Assembly: GCA_014526335.1 (NCBI GenBank)
Contig: JACTAT010000147.1
Coordinates: 560,896 to 624,895 of the forward strand
Length of the DNA stretch: 64,000 nucleotides
Origin: Chrysaora quinquecirrha
Lineage: Eukaryota > Cnidaria > Scyphozoa > Semaeostomeae > Pelagiidae
Reading direction: 5' to 3'
Position 1 is the stretch's first letter. Each line of letters begins with the position of its first letter. The position numbers and the translations under genes were made by a program. Shown here one piece after another: positions 1 to 12,437 of the stretch. The notes beneath the pieces were generated by a model. It worked only from the letters and a program-made list of their open reading frames with translations. It ran no database searches and was not told the origin of the DNA.

Positions 1-102
1 ATTGCGCCACAGAGTCATCTATATGCATGTCCGATTGTAGTGAAACTAAACATTTTCCTTGTGTGTCAATGTAATGGTAGAGTCATAACAAAACAAAAAT
101 AG

Positions 103-174
103 TGACCCTGACGTGATTTGAACACGCAGCCTTCTGGACTGGAGCCAGACGCGCTACCATTGCGCCACAGAGTC
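103..174 (-). tRNA. tRNA-Trp(CCA), consensus copy near the left edge
   Basis: A complete cloverleaf. The acceptor is GACTCTG/CAGGGTC with one G-U pair at 4:69. The anticodon loop CTCCAGT places CCA at 34-36, reading UGG. Discriminator A is followed by a T5 terminator. It is surrounded by more diverged units. Confidence 0.9.
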
Positions 175-2159
175 ATGCATCTACATATCCGATTGTAGTC
201 AGAGCAATAATTTTCCTTGTGTGTCAATGTAAAGGTAGAGTCACAACAATACAGAAATAGTGACCCTGACGTGATTTGAACACGCAGCCTTCTGGACTGG
301 AGCCAAACGCCCTACCATTGCGCCACATAGTCATGCATTTACTGATCAGATTGTAGTCAGAGCAAATATTTTCCTTGTGAGTCAATGCAAAGGTTGAGTC
401 ACAACAACACACAAATAGTGACCCTGACGTGATTTGAACACGCAGCCTTCTGGACTGGAGCCAGACGCGCCACCATTGCGCCACAGAGTCATGTACCTGC
501 ATATCCAATTGTAGTGAAAGTAAACATATTTTCCTTTTGTGTCAATGTAAAGGTAGAGTCACAACAACACACAAATAGTGATCCTGACGTGATTTGAACA
601 CGCAGCCTTCTGGACTGGAGCCAGACGCGCTACCATTGCGCCACAGAGTCATGTACCTGCATGTTAGATTGTAGTGAAAGTAAAAATTTTCCTTGTGTGT
701 CAATGTAATGGTAGAATCATAACAAAACAAAAATTGTGACCCTGATGTGAGTTGAACATGCAACTTTCTGGACTGGAGCCAAACCCGCCACCACTGCGCC
801 ACATAGCCATGCATGTATTTATCGTATTGTAGTCAGAGCAAAAATTTTTCTTGTGTGTCAATTCAAAGGTAGAGTCACAACAATACAGAAATAGTGACCC
901 TGACGGGATTTGAACACGGAGCCTTCTGGACTGGAGCCAGACACGCTACCATTGCGCCACATAGTCATGCATTTACTGATCTGATTGTAGTCAGAGCAAA
1001 AACTTTCCTTGTGTTTCAATGCAAGGTTTGAGTCACAACAACACATAAATAGTGACCCTGAGGTGATTTGAACAGGCAGCCTTCTGGACTGGAGCCAGAC
1101 GCGCTACCATTGCGCCACAAAGTCATCTATATGCATGTCCGATTGTAGTGAAACTAAACATTTTCCTTGTGTGTCAATGTAATGGTAGAGTCATAACAAA
1201 ACAAAAATTGTGACCCTGGTGTGAGTTGAACACGCAGCTTTCTGGACTGGAGCCAAACGCGCCACCATTGCGCCACATAGGCATGCATCTACTTATCGGA
1301 TTGTAGTCAGAGCAATAATTTTTCTTGTGTGTCAATTCAAAGGTAGAGTCACAACAATACAGAAATAGTGACCCTGACTGGATTTGAACACGCAACCTTC
1401 TTGACTGGAGCCAGACGGGCTACCATTGCGCCACATAGTCATGCATTTACTGATCGGATTGTAGTCAGAGGAAAAATTTTCCTTGTGCTTCAATGCAAGG
1501 TTTGAGTCACAACAACACATAAATAGTGACCCTGAGGTGATTTGGACAGGCAGCCTTCTGGACTGGAGCCAGACGCGCTACCATTGCGCCACAGAGTCAT
1601 CTATATGCATGTGCAATTGTAGTTAAAGTAAACATTTTCCTTGTTTGTCAAGGTAATGGTAGAATCACAACAATACAGAAATAATGACCCTGACTTGATT
1701 TGAACACGCAGCCTTCTGGTCTGGAGCTAGACGAACTACCATTGCGCTACAGAGTCATGTATCTGCATGTCCGATTGTAATCACAGAAAATATTTTCTTT
1801 GTTTGTCAATGTAATGGTAGAGTCATAACAAAACAAAAATAGTGAACATGACGTGATTTGAACACGCAGCCCTTTGGACTGGAGCCAGACGCGCTACCAT
1901 TGCGCCACAGAGTCATCTATATGCATGTCCGATTGTAGTGAAAGTAAACATTTTCCTTGTTTGTCAATGTAATGGTAGAGTCATAACAAAACAAAAATAG
2001 TGAACCTGACGTGATTTGAACACGCAGCCCTTCTGGACTGGAGCCAGACGCGCTACCATTGCGCCACAGAGTCATCTATATGCATGTCCGATTGTAGTGA
2101 AAGTAAACATTTTCCTTGTGTGTCAATGTAATGGTAGAGTCGTAACAAAACAAAAATAG

Positions 2160-2231
2160 TGACCCTGACGTGATTTGAACATGCAGCCTTCTGGACCGGA
2201 GCCAGACGCGCTACCATTGCGCCACAGAGTC
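2160..2231 (-). pseudogene. tRNA-Trp-like copy with CCG anticodon
   Basis: The anticodon loop reads CTCCGGT (plus-strand 2195-2201), giving CCG, which would read the arginine codon CGG. The T stem carries the catgc change (one mismatch). The loss of A36, a major TrpRS identity base, suggests an inactive or mischarged copy. Confidence 0.6.
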
Positions 2232-3738
2232 ATCTATATGCATGTCCGATTGTTGTGAAAGTAAACATTTTCCTTGTGTGTCAATGTAATGGTAGAGTCA
2301 TAACAAAACAAAAATAGTGACCCTGATGTGATTTGAACAGGCAGCCTTCTGGACTGGAGCCAGACGCGCTACCATTGCGCCACAGAGTTATGTATCTGCA
2401 TATCCGATTATAGTGAAAGTAAACATTTTCCATGTGTGTCATTGTAATGGTAGAGTCACAACAACACACAAATAGTGCATGTATTTATTTATTAAATAGA
2501 GCCTTCTGGACTGGAGCCAGACACGCTACCATTGCGCCACATAGTCATGTATTTACTGATCTGATTGTAGTCAGAGCAAAAATTTTCCTTGTGTTTCAAT
2601 GCAAGGTTTGAGTCACAACAACACATAAATAGTGACCCTGAGGTGATTTGAACAGGCAGCCTTCTGGACTGGAGCCAGACGCGCTACCATTGCGCCACAG
2701 AGTCATCTATATGCATGTGCAATTGTAGTTAAAGTAAACATTTTCCTTGTGTGTCAATGTAATGGTAGAGTCATAGCAAATCAAAGATTGTGACCTTGAC
2801 GTGATTTGAACACGCAGCCTTTTGGACTGGAGCCAGACGCGCTACCATTGCGCCACAGAGTCATCTATATGCATGTCCGATTGTAGTGAAACTAAACATT
2901 TTCCTTGTGTGTCAATGTAATGGTAGAGTCATAACAAAACAAAAATTGTGACCCTGGTGTGAGTTGAACACGCAGCTTTCTGGACTGGAGCCAGACGCGC
3001 CACCATTGCGCCACATAGGCATGCATCTACTTATCGGATTGTAGTCAGAGCAATAATTTTTCTTGTGAGTCAATTCAAAGGTAGAGTCACAACAATACAG
3101 AAATAGTGACCCTGACTGGATTTGAACACGCAACCTTCTTGACTGGAGCCAGACGCGCTACCATTGCGCCACATAGTCATGCATTTACTGATCGGATTGT
3201 ATTCAGAGCAAAAATTTTCCTTGTGTTTCAATGCAAGGTTTGAGTCACAACAACACATAAATAGTGACCCTGAGGTGATTTGAACAGGCAGCCTTCTGGA
3301 CTGGAGCCAGACGCGCTACCATTGCGCCACAGAGTCATCTATATGCATGTGCAATTGTAGTTAAAGTAAACATTTTCCTTGTGTGTCAATGTAATGGTAG
3401 AGTCATAGCAAATCAAAGATAGTGACCCTTACGTGATTTGAACATGCAGCCTTCTGGTCTGGAGCTAGACGAACTACCATTGCGCTACAGAGTCATGTAT
3501 CTGCATGTCCGATTGTAATCAGAGAAAATATTTTCTTTGTGTGTCAATGTAAAGTTAGAGTTATATCGAAATAGAAATAGTGACACTGAAGTTTTTTGAA
3601 CAGGCAGCCTTCTGGACTGGAGCCAGACGCGCTACCATTGCGCCACAGAGTCATCTATTTGCATGTCCGATTGTAGTGAAAGTAAACATTTTCTTTGTTT
3701 GTCAATGTAATGGTAGAGTCATAACAAAACAAAAATAG

Positions 3739-3810
3739 TGAACCTGACGTGATTTGAACACGCAACCCTCTGGACTGTAGCCAGACGCGCTACCATTGCG
3801 CCACAGAGTC
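3739..3810 (-). pseudogene. tRNA-Trp-like copy with ACA anticodon
   Basis: The loop reads CTACAGT (plus-strand 3774-3780), giving ACA at 34-36 (cysteine UGU). The acceptor also carries the aacctg change, so a pseudogene is most likely. Confidence 0.6.
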
Positions 3811-4844
3811 ATCTATATGCATATCCGATTGTAGTGAAAGTAAAAATTTTCCTTGTGTGTCAATGTAATGGTAGAGTCACAACAAAACAAAAATAGTGAC
3901 CCTGACATGATTTGAACATGCAGTCTTCTGGACTGGAGACAGACGCGCTACCATTGCGCCACAGAGTCATCTAAATGCATGTCCGATTGTAGTGAAAGTA
4001 AACATTTTCCTTGTTCGTCAATGTAATGGTAGAGTCATAACAAAACAAAAATAGTGAACCTGATGTGATTTGAACACGCAGCCCTTTGGACTGGAGCCAG
4101 ACGCGCTACCATTGCACCACAGAGTCCTGCATCTTCAATCACGATTGTAGTCAGAGTAAAAATTTTCATTCTTTGTCAATGTAAAGGTAGAGTCGTAGCA
4201 AAACAGACATACTGACCCTTAAGTGAAATGAACACGCAGCCTTATGGACTGGAGCCAGACGCGCTACCATTGCGCCACAGAGTCATCTATCTTCATGTCA
4301 GATTGAAGTCAGAGTAAAAATTTTCCTTGTATGTCAATGTAAAGGTAGAGTAGTAGCAAAACAGAAATAGTGACCGTGACGTGATTTGAACAAGCATCCT
4401 TCTAGACTGGAGCAAGACGCACTACCATTGCGCCACAGAGTCATGTATATGCATGTCCCATTGTAATCAAAAAAAACATTTTCCTTGTATGTCAATGTCA
4501 AGGAAGAGTCATGACAAAACAGAAATAGTGACCCTGACGTGATTTGAACAAGCAGCCTTCTAGACTGGAGCCAGACGCCCTACCATTGCGCCACAGAGTC
4601 ATGTATATGCATGTCCCATTGTAATCAAAGAAAACATTTTCCTTGTATGTCAATGTCAAGGAAGAGTCATGACAAAACAGAAATAGTGACCCTGACGTGA
4701 AATGAACACGCAGCCTTCTGGACTGGAGCCAGACGCGCTACCATTGCGCCACAGAGTCATTTATCTTCAAGTCCGATTGTAGTCAGAGTAGACATTTTCT
4801 TTGTGTGTCAATTTAAAGGTAGAGTCATGACAAACCAGAAATAG

Positions 4845-4916
4845 TTATCCTGACGTGATTTGAACCCGCAGCCTTCTGGACTTGAGCCAGACGCGCTACC
4901 CTTGCGCCACAGAGTC
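4845..4916 (-). pseudogene. tRNA-Trp-like copy with CAA anticodon (diverged body)
   Basis: The loop CTCAAGT lies at plus-strand 4880-4886. The acceptor 3' strand is changed (ttatcctg) and the B-box side has acccgc. Other diverged CAA copies lie at 6081-6152, 9052-9123 and 17224-17295; they share the gccagtcgcgc change in the anticodon stem. Confidence 0.6.
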
Positions 4917-6554
4917 ATGCATTTGCATGTCCGATTCTAGTCAGAGTAAAAATTTTCCTTGTATGTCAATGTAAAGATAGAGTGTCAAAACGAAATTCTA
5001 CGTGTGAACAGAGACTAACGCGCTACCATTGCGCCACAGAGTCATCTATCTTCATGTCCGATTGAAGTCAATGTCAAAAGATAGAGTCGTAGCAAAACAG
5101 AAATACTGACCCTTACGTGAAATGAACACGCAGCCTTATTGACTGGAGCCAGACGCGCTACCATTGCGCCACCGAGTCATCTATCTTCATGTCCGATTGA
5201 AGTCAGAGTAAAAATTTTTCTTGTATGTCAATGTAAAGGTAGAGTAGTAGTAGGAAAACAGAAATAGTGACCCTGACGTGATATGAACACGCAGCGTTCT
5301 GGACTGGAGCCAGACGCGCTACCATTGCGCCACAGAGTCATGTATCTGCATGTCTTATTGTAATCAGAGAAAACATTTTCCTTGTATGTCAATGTCAAGG
5401 TAGAGTCATTACAAAACAGAAATAGTGACCCTGACGTGATTTGAACACGCAGCCTTATAGGACTGGAGCCAGACGCGCTACCATTGCGCCACAGAGTCAT
5501 GTATCTGCAGAGTCCGATTGTAATCAGAGAGCCAAACATTGCGCCACAGAGTCATGTATCTTGATTGTGTCAATGTAAAGCTAGAGTTATATCGAAATAG
5601 AAATAGTGACACTGACGTTATTTGAATAGGCAGCCTTCTAGACTGGAGCCAGACGCGCTACGATTGCACCACAGAGTCATGTACTTGCATATCCAATTGT
5701 AGTGAGAATAAACATTTTCCTTGTGTGTCAATGTAATGGTAGAGTCATAACAAAACAAAAATTGTGACCCTGGTGTGAGTTGAACACGCAGCTTTCTGGA
5801 CTGGAGCCAAACCCGCCACCACTGCCCCACATAGGCATGCATCTACTTATCGGATTGTAGTCAGAGCAATAAGTTTTCTTGTGTGTCATATCAAAGGTAG
5901 AGTCACAACAATACAGAAATAGTGACCCTGACGGGATTTGAACACGCAACCTTCTGGACTGGAGCCAGACGCGCTACCATTGTGCCACTAAGTCATGCAT
6001 TTACTGATCGGATTGTAGTCAGAGCAAAAATTTTCCTTGTGTTTCAATTCAAAGTTTGAGTCACAACAACACACAAATAGTGACACTGACATGATTTGAA
6101 CACGCAGCCTTCTGGACTTGAGCCAGTCGCGCTACCCTTGCGCCACAGAGTCATGCATTTGCATGTCCGATTCTAGTCAGAGTAAAATTTTTCCTTGTAT
6201 GTCAATGTTAAGGTAGAGTCGTAGCAAAACAGAAATACTGACCCTTACGTGAAATGAACACGCAGCCTTATTGACTGGAGCCAGACGCGCTACCATTGCG
6301 CCACCGAGTCATCTATCTTCATGTCCGATTGAAGTCAGAGTAAAAATTTTTCTTGTATGTCAATGTAAAGGTAGAGTAGTAGGAAAACAAAAATAGTGAC
6401 CCTGACGTGATATGAACACGCAGCGTTCTGGACTGGAGCCAGACGCACTACCATTGCGCCACAGAGTCATGTATCTGCATGTCTTATTGTAATCAGAGAA
6501 AACATTTTCTTTGTATGTCAATGTCAAGGTGTAGTCATTACAAAACAGAAATAG

Positions 6555-6626
6555 TGACCCTGACGTGATTTGAACAAGCAGCCTTATAGACTGATGCCGG
6601 ACGCGCTACCATTGCGCCACAGAGTC
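6555..6626 (-). pseudogene. tRNA-Trp-like copy with UCA anticodon
   Basis: The loop reads CATCAGT (plus-strand 6590-6596), giving UCA, complementary to the stop codon UGA. However U33 is changed to A and the anticodon stem has two mismatches (28:42 and 29:41). Copies of the same unit lie at 16592-16663 and 17698-17769. Confidence 0.6.
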
Positions 6627-9524
6627 ATGTATCTGCATGTCCGATTGCAGTCAGAGTAAATATTTTCCTTTTCAGTAAATGTAAAGTTAGAGTTATGGCA
6701 AAGTAGAAATTGTGACCCTTACGTGATTTGAATTGGCAGCCTTCTGGTCTGGAGCAAGACGCACTACCATGGCGCCACAGAGTCATGTATCTGCATGTCC
6801 GATTGTAATCAGAGAAAATATTTTCTTTGTGTGTCAATGTAAAGTTAGAGTTATATCGAAATAGAAATAGTGACACTGACGTTATTTGAATAGGCAGCCT
6901 TCTGGAATGGAGCCAGACGCGCTACCATTGCGCCACAGAGTCATGTATCTGCATGTCGGATCGTAGTCAGAGTAAACATTTTCCTTGTGTGTCAATGTAA
7001 AGTTAGAGTTGTATCGAAATACTGACCCTGACGTTATTTGAACAAGCAGCCATCTGGACTGGAGCCAGACGCGCTACCATTTCGCCACAGAGTCATGTAT
7101 CTGCATATCCGATCATAATCAGAGTAAAAATTTTCATTGTATGTCAATGTAAAGGTAGAGTCGTAGCAAAACAGAAATGCTGACCCTTACGTGAAATAAA
7201 CACGCAGCCTTATGGACTGGAGAGAGAGGCGCTACCATTGCGCCACAGAGTCATCTATCTTCATGTCAGATTGAAGTCAGAGGAAATATTTTCCTTGTAT
7301 GTCAATGTAAAGGTAGAGTCGTAGCAAAACAGAAATAGTGACCGTGACGTGATTTGAACAAGCATCCTTCTAGACTGGAGCAAGACGCACTACCATTGCG
7401 CCACAGAGTCATGTATATGCATGTCCCATTGTAATCAAAAAAAACATTTTCCTTGTATGTCAATGTCAAGGAAGAGTCATGACAAAACAGAAATAGTGAC
7501 CCTGACGTGATTTGAACAAGCAGCCTTCTAGACTGGAGCCAGACGCCCTACCATTGCGCCACAGAGTCATGTATATGCATGTCCCATTGTAATCAAAGAA
7601 AACATTTTCCTTGTATGTCAATGTCAAGGAAGAGTCATGACAAAACAGAAATTGTGACCCTGACGTGAAATGAACACGCAGCCTTCTGGACTGGAGCCGG
7701 ACGCGCTACCATTGCGCCACAGAGTCATTTATCTTCAAGTCCGATTGTAGTCAGAGTAGACATTTTCTTTGTGTGTCAATTTAAAGGTAGAGTCATGACA
7801 AACCAGAAATAGTTATCCTGACGTGATTTGAACCCGCAGCCTTATGGACTGGAGCCAGACGCGCTACCATTGCGCCACAGAGTCATCTATCTTCATGTCC
7901 GATTGAAGTCAGAGTAAAAATTTTCCTTGTATGTCAATGTAAAGATAGAGTCGTAGCAAAACAGAAATACTGACCCTTACGTGAAATGAACAAGAAGCCT
8001 TATTGACTGGAGCCAAACGCGCTACCATTGCGCCACCGAGTCATCTATCTTCATGTCCGATTGAAGTCAGAGTAAAAATTTTTCTTGTATGTCAATGGCA
8101 AGATAGAGTCGTAGCAAAACAGAAATACTGACCCTTCCGTGAAATGAACAAGAAGCTTTATTGCGCCACCAAGTCATCTATCTTCATGTCCGATTGAAGT
8201 CAGAGTAAAAATTTTTCTTGTATGTCAATGTAAAGGTAGAGTAGTGGGAAAACAGAAATAGTGACCCTTACGTGATATGAACACGCAGCGTTCTGGACTG
8301 GAGCCAGACGCGCTACCATTGCGCCACAGAGTCATGTATCTGCATGTCTTATTGTAATCAGAGAAAACATTTTCCTTGTATGTCAATGTCAAGGTATAGT
8401 CATTACAAAACAGAAATAGTGACCCTGACGTGATTTGAACACGCAGCCTTATAGGCTGGAGCCGGACGCGCTACCTTTGCGCCACAGAGTCATGTATCTG
8501 CATGTCCGATTGCAGTCAGAGTAAATATTTTCCTTTTCAGTCAATGTAAAGGTAGATTTATGACAAAGTATAAATTGTGATCCTTACGTGATTTGAATAG
8601 GCAGCCTTCTGGACTGGAGCCAGACGCGCTACCATTGCGCCACAGAGTCATGTATCTGCAAGTCCGATTGTAATCAGAGAAAACATTCTCTTTGTGTGTC
8701 AATGTAAAGCTAGAGTTATATCGAAATAGAAATAGTGACACTGACGTTATTTGAATAGGCAGCCTTCTAGACTGGAGCCAGACGCGCTACGATTGCACCA
8801 CAGAGTCATGTACTTGCATATCCAATTGTAGTGAGAATAAACATTTTCCTTGTGTGTCAATGTAATGGTAGAGTCATAACAAAACAAAAATTGTGACCCT
8901 GGTGTGAGTTGAACACGCAGCTTTCTGGACTGGAGCCAAACCCGCCACCACTGCCCCACATAGGCATGCATCTACTTATCGGATTGTAGTCAGAGCAATA
9001 AGTTTTCTTGTGTGTCATATCAAAGGTAGAGTCACAACAACACACAAATAGTGACACTGACATGATTTGAACACGCAGCCTTCTTGACTTGAGCCAGTCG
9101 CGCTACCCTTGCGCCACAGAGTCATGCATTTGCATGTCGGATTGTAGTCAGAGCAAACATTTTCCTTGTGTGTCAATGTAAAGTTAGAGTCGTGTAAAAC
9201 AGAAATACTGACCCTGACGTTATTTGAACAAGCAGCCATCTGGACTGGAGCCAGACGCGCTACCATTGCGCCACAGAGTCATGTATCTGCATATCCGATC
9301 ATAATCAGAGTAAAAATTTTCCTTGTATGTCAATGTAAAGGTAGAGTCGTAGCAAAACAGAAATAGTGACCCTGACGTGATTTGAACACGCAGCCTTATG
9401 GACTGGAGAGAGAGGCGCTACCATTGCGCCACAGAGTCATCTATCTTCATGTCAGATTGAAGTCAGAGGAAATATTTTCCTTGTATGTCAATGTAAAGGT
9501 AGAGTCGTAGCAAAACAGAAATAC

Positions 9525-9596
9525 TGACCCTGACGTTATTTGAACAAGCAGCCTTCTGGACTAGAGCAAGACGCGCTACCATTGCGCCACAGTGTC
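9525..9596 (-). pseudogene. tRNA-Trp-like copy with CUA (amber) anticodon
   Basis: The loop reads CTCTAGT (plus-strand 9560-9566), a single C-to-T change from CCA to CUA, complementary to UAG. The same change makes known tRNA-Trp amber suppressors (for example C. elegans sup-5 and sup-7). Here the anticodon stem has one mismatch (30:40), the acceptor one (4:69) and the T stem two, so activity is doubtful. Confidence 0.6.
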
Positions 9597-10472
9597 ATAT
9601 ATCTGCATGTCCGATTGTAATCAGAGAAAATATTTTCTTTGTGTGTCAATGTAAAGTTAGAGTTATATCGAAATAGAAATAGTGACACTGACGTTATTTG
9701 AATAGGCTGCCTTCTGGAATGGAGCCAGAAGCGCTACCATTGCGCCGAGGAGTCATGTATCTGCATGTCCGATTGAAGTCAGAGTAAAAATTTTCCTTGT
9801 ATGTCAATGTAAAGATAGAGTCGTAGCAAAACAGAAATGCTGACCCTTTCGTGAAATGAACATCCATCCTTATTGACTGGAGCCAGACGCGCTACCATTG
9901 CTCCACAGAGTCATCTATCTTCATGTCCGATTGAAGTCAGAGTAAATATTTTCCTTGTATGTCAATGTAAAGGTAGAGTAGTAGAAAAACAGAAATAGTG
10001 ACCCTGACGTGATTTGAAAACGCAGCCTTCTGGACTGGAGCCAGACGCGCTACCATTGCGCCAAAGAGTTATGTATCTGCATGTCCCATTGTAATCAGAG
10101 AAAACATTTTCCTTGTATGTCAATGTCAATGTAGAGTCATTACAAAACAGATATAGTGACCCTGACGTGATTTGAACACGCAGCCTTATTAACTGGAGCC
10201 AGACGCGCTACCATTGCGCCACAGAGTCATGTACCTGCATGTTAGATTGTAGTGAAAGTAAACATTTTCCTTGTGTGTCAATGTAATGGTAGAGTCATAA
10301 CAAATTAAAAATAGTGACCCTGACGTAATTTGAACACGCAGCCTTCTTGACTGGAGCCAAACCCGCCACCACTGCGCCACATAGGCATGCATCTACTTAT
10401 CGGATTGTAGTCAGAGCACAATATTTTCTTGTGTTTCTATTCAAAGGTAGAGTCATAACAATACAAAAATAG

Positions 10473-10544
10473 TGACCCTGACGGGATTTGAACACGCAGC
10501 CTTCTGGACTTGAGCCAGACGCGCTACCATTGCACCACAAGGTC
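10473..10544 (-). tRNA. tRNA-like copy with CAA anticodon, mostly paired
   Basis: The loop CTCAAGT (plus-strand 10508-10514) gives CAA, reading UUG. The acceptor GACCTTG/CAGGGTC pairs throughout with one wobble. The T stem has one mismatch from the gacggg change. The body is tRNA-Trp, without the long variable arm of tRNA-Leu. Confidence 0.55.
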
Positions 10545-10788
10545 ATGCATTAACTGATCGGATTGTAGTCAGAGCAAAAATTTTCCTTGTGTTTCAATCC
10601 AAAGTTTGAGTCACAACAACACACAAATAGTGACCCTGACGTGATTTGCACACGCAGCCTTCTGGACTGGAGCCAAACGCGCTACCATTGCGCCACAGAG
10701 TCATCTATATGCATGTCCGATGGTAGTGAAAGTAAACAGTTTCCTTGTGTGTCAATGTAATGGTAGAGTCATAACAAAACAAAAATAG

Positions 10789-10860
10789 TGACCCTGACGT
10801 GATTTGAACACGCAGCCTTCTGGACTGGAGCCAGACGCGCTACCATTGCGCCACAGAGTC
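10789..10860 (-). tRNA. tRNA-Trp(CCA), consensus copy in block 3
   Basis: All four stems pair, and the A and B boxes match the array consensus. It is followed on the minus strand by a T5 run. Confidence 0.88.
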
Positions 10861-12207
10861 ATGTACCTGCAAATTAGATTGTAGTGAAGGTAAACATTTT
10901 CCTTGTGTGTCAATGTAATGGTAGAGTCATAACAAAACAAAAATGGTAACCCTGACGGGATTTGAACACGCAGCCTTCTGGACTGGAGCCAGACGCGCTA
11001 CCATTGCTCCACAGAGTCATGTACCTGCATGTCCGACTATAGTGAAAGTAAACATTTTCCTTCTGTGTCAATGTAATGGTAGAGTCATAACAAATTAAAA
11101 ATAGTGACCCTGACGTGATATGAACACGCAGCCTTCTGGACTGGAGCCAGACGCGCTACCATTGCTCCACAGAGTCATGTACCTGCATGTCCGACTATAG
11201 TGAAAGTAAACATTTTCCTTCTGTGTCAATGTAATGGTAGAGTCATAACAAAACAAAAATAGTGACCCTGACGTGATTTGAACACGCAGCCTTCTGGACT
11301 GGAGCCAGACGCGCTACCATTGCGCCACAGAGTCATGCACCTGCAAATTAGATTGTAGTGAAGGTAAACATTTTCCTTGTGTGTCAATGTAATGGTAGAG
11401 TCATAACAAAACAAAATAGTGACCCTGACGTGATTTGAACACGCAGCCTTCTGGACTGGAGCCAAACGCGCTACCATTGCGCCACAGAGTCATGCATCTT
11501 CTTATCGGATTGTAGTCAGAGCAAAAATTTTCTTGTGTTTCAATTCAAAGGTAGAGTCACAACAAAACAGAAATAGTGACCCTGACGTGATTTGAACACG
11601 CAGCCTTCTGGACTGGAGCCAGACGCGCTACCATTGCACCACAAAGTCATGCATTTACTGATCGGATTGTAGTCAGAGCAAAAATTTTCCTTGTGTTTCA
11701 ATGCAAAGTTTGAGTCACAACAACACACAAATGGTGACCCTAACGTGATTTGAACACGCAGCCGTCTGGACTGGAGCCAGACGCGCTACCATTGCGCCAC
11801 AGAGTCATCTATATGCACGTCCGATGGTAGTGAAACTAAAAATTTTCCTTGTGTGTCAATGTAATGGTAGAGTCATAACAAAACATAAATAGTGAACATG
11901 ACGTGATTTGAACACGCAGCCTTCTGGACTGGAGCCAGACGCGCTACCATTGCTCCACAGAGTCATGTACCTGCATATTAGATTGTAGTGAAAGTAAACA
12001 TTTTCCTTGTGTGTCAATGTAATGGTAGAGTCATAACAAAACAAAATAGTGACCCTGACGTGATTTGAACACGCAGCCTTCTGGACTGGAGCCAGACGCG
12101 CTACCATTGCGCCACATAGGCATGCATCTACTTATCGGATTGTAGTCAGAGCAAAAATTTTCCTTGTGTTTCAATTCAAAGGTAGAGTCACAACAATACA
12201 GAAATAG

Positions 12208-12279
12208 TGACCCTGACGGGATTTGAACACGCAGCCTTCTGGACTTGAGCCAGACGCGCTACCATTGCACCACAAAATC
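12208..12279 (-). tRNA. tRNA-like copy with CAA anticodon
   Basis: The loop is at plus-strand 12243-12249. The acceptor 5' strand is GATTTTG, pairing with CAGGGTC through three G-U pairs; the T stem carries the gacggg change. Confidence 0.5.
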
Positions 12280-12365
12280 ATGCATTTACTGATCGGATTG
12301 TAGTCAGAACAAAAATTTTCCTTGTGTTTTAATGCAAAGTTTGAGTCACAACAACACACAAATAG

Positions 12366-12437
12366 TGACCCTGACGTGATTTGAACACGCAGCCTTCTGG
12401 ACTGGAGCCAGACGCGCTACCATTGCGCCACAGAGTC
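12366..12437 (-). tRNA. tRNA-Trp(CCA), consensus copy after a cacacaaatag-type spacer
   Basis: The tRNA body is identical to the consensus, although its 3' spacer is of the second type, where the first T run is only three long (CTATTTGTG). This unit may terminate less efficiently than those with T5. Confidence 0.85.

Larger units (their letters stand above)
1..4100 (-). repeat. Array block 1: mixed intact and diverged tRNA-Trp units
   Basis: Two spacer types alternate here. One reads gtaatggtagagtcataac on the plus strand; the other reads caaaggtagagtcacaac. Many units have point changes in the T stem (aggtgatttgaacaggc form) or acceptor, so most are likely pseudogenes. The copy at 103-174 is fully consensus. 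A unit near 2480-2540 has its T arm replaced by an AT-rich stretch. Single anticodon changes occur at 2195-2201 and 3774-3780. Confidence 0.9.
4101..9990 (-). repeat. Array block 2: strongly diverged tRNA-Trp units
   Basis: Units share a distinct spacer (gtagagtcgtagcaaaacag on the plus strand). Many carry arm mismatches or internal deletions; a short, broken unit lies at about 4980-5050 and another at about 8130-8170. Anticodon variants CAA, UCA and CUA occur here. Much of 5.6-9.1 kb recurs at 16.6-20 kb. Most copies look like pseudogenes. Confidence 0.9.
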
